From JASLBX01 sp036374175 (lineage in GTDB: Bacteria > Actinomycetota > Actinomycetes > Jiangellales > Jiangellaceae): 42,924 nucleotides of DNA. Location of the stretch: positions 1-42,924 of the forward strand of contig DASUUH010000028.1 of assembly GCA_036374175.1 (NCBI GenBank), given 5' to 3'. The position numbers were made by a program, and so were the translations under genes. How positions within the stretch are numbered: the stretch's first letter is position 1; the number at the start of each line of letters is the position of its first letter. Below, in pieces: positions 42,805 through 42,924 of this stretch. A model generated the notes under the pieces. It was not told the origin of the DNA and did no database searches. It worked only from the letters and a program-made list of their open reading frames with translations.

Positions 42805-42879
42805 TCGGGCCGGCGAGATTTGAACTCGCGATCTCCACACCCCCAGTGTGGCGCCTTAACCAAGCTAGGCCACGGCCCG
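42805..42879 (-). tRNA. tRNA-Pro (anticodon GGG)
   Basis: A full cloverleaf of 75 bases. The acceptor is CGGGCCG/CGGCCCG, the D-stem GCCT/AGGC, the anticodon stem CCACA/TGTGG and the T-stem GCGAG/CTCGC with TTCAAAT loop. The anticodon loop CTGGGGG gives GGG, reading CCC and CCU proline codons. The discriminator is A, and the 3' CCA is not encoded. Nothing else is seen in the 45 bases to the window end. Confidence 0.95.
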
Positions 42880-42924
42880 TCCAGGGTCGCCCCTGAACCG
42901 CCGAAAGCGTACCTCAGCCCGACT

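Noticed and set aside
1..42924. CRISPR array, IS element, prophage or replication origin
   Set aside because: No regularly spaced direct repeats, transposase, integrase or phage genes, or DnaA-box clusters were found. Gene order is that of conserved chromosome.

Overview
The window is high-GC, dense, ordinary actinobacterial chromosome. The evidence is a Pup-proteasome locus, the gcvH-garA-ftsR-DUF151-MerR-gcvP block in the same order as the mycobacterial Rv1822-Rv1832 region, frequent GTG starts, and several candidate leaderless promoters. The gene content resembles Jiangellales or a related order, but that placement is only an impression. No phage, IS element or CRISPR array was found.

Layout. 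(1) 1-5943, minus: the pupylation/proteasome operon arc-dop-pup-prcB-prcA-pafA, with pafA cut by the window edge. A tRNA m1A58 methyltransferase and a site-2-type protease lie upstream. (2) 8195-11030, plus: a RecB-like nuclease and a NarL-type two-component pair, closed by a bidirectional hairpin. (3) 11108-13763, minus: a three-gene phenolic-lipid-like cassette of type III PKS, ICMT-type methyltransferase and FAD monooxygenase. It is divergent from tldD-tldE. (4) 16704-18061: a DedA protein and a DUF2786 remnant. (5) 18062-26940, minus: the glycine cleavage, cell division and signalling block. It contains gcvP with a glycine riboswitch, two MerR regulators, a DUF151 nuclease, GarA, GcvH, two DUF881 proteins flanking Sbp, and a CDP-alcohol phosphatidyltransferase. 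(6) 27032-28924, plus: a SigA/SigB-type sigma factor and a PIG-L deacetylase. (7) 28994-37958, plus: a nine-gene acyl-CoA catabolic operon with its own TetR regulator and a tandem-palindrome promoter. It includes an APH-type kinase translationally coupled to an ACAD10/11-type dehydrogenase. (8) 37990-41902, minus: the Pnkp-Hen1 RNA-repair pair. It is followed by a frameshifted HTH-PD-(D/E)XK gene and tRNA-Pro(GGG).

Working together: Pup is ligated by PafA, removed by Dop, and targets proteins to Arc plus the PrcBA core. GcvH and GcvP belong to one glycine cleavage system but sit in separate transcription units, and gcvT is not in the window. The catabolic operon holds all the steps of a beta-oxidation cycle. 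It also has a kinase/dehydrogenase pair of the kind that handles 4-hydroxyacyl-CoA through a phosphorylated intermediate. The points most worth follow-up are that operon and its double operator, a 77-bp repeat found just after two different stop codons, the srsABC-like cassette, and the decaying nuclease beside the RNA-repair genes.
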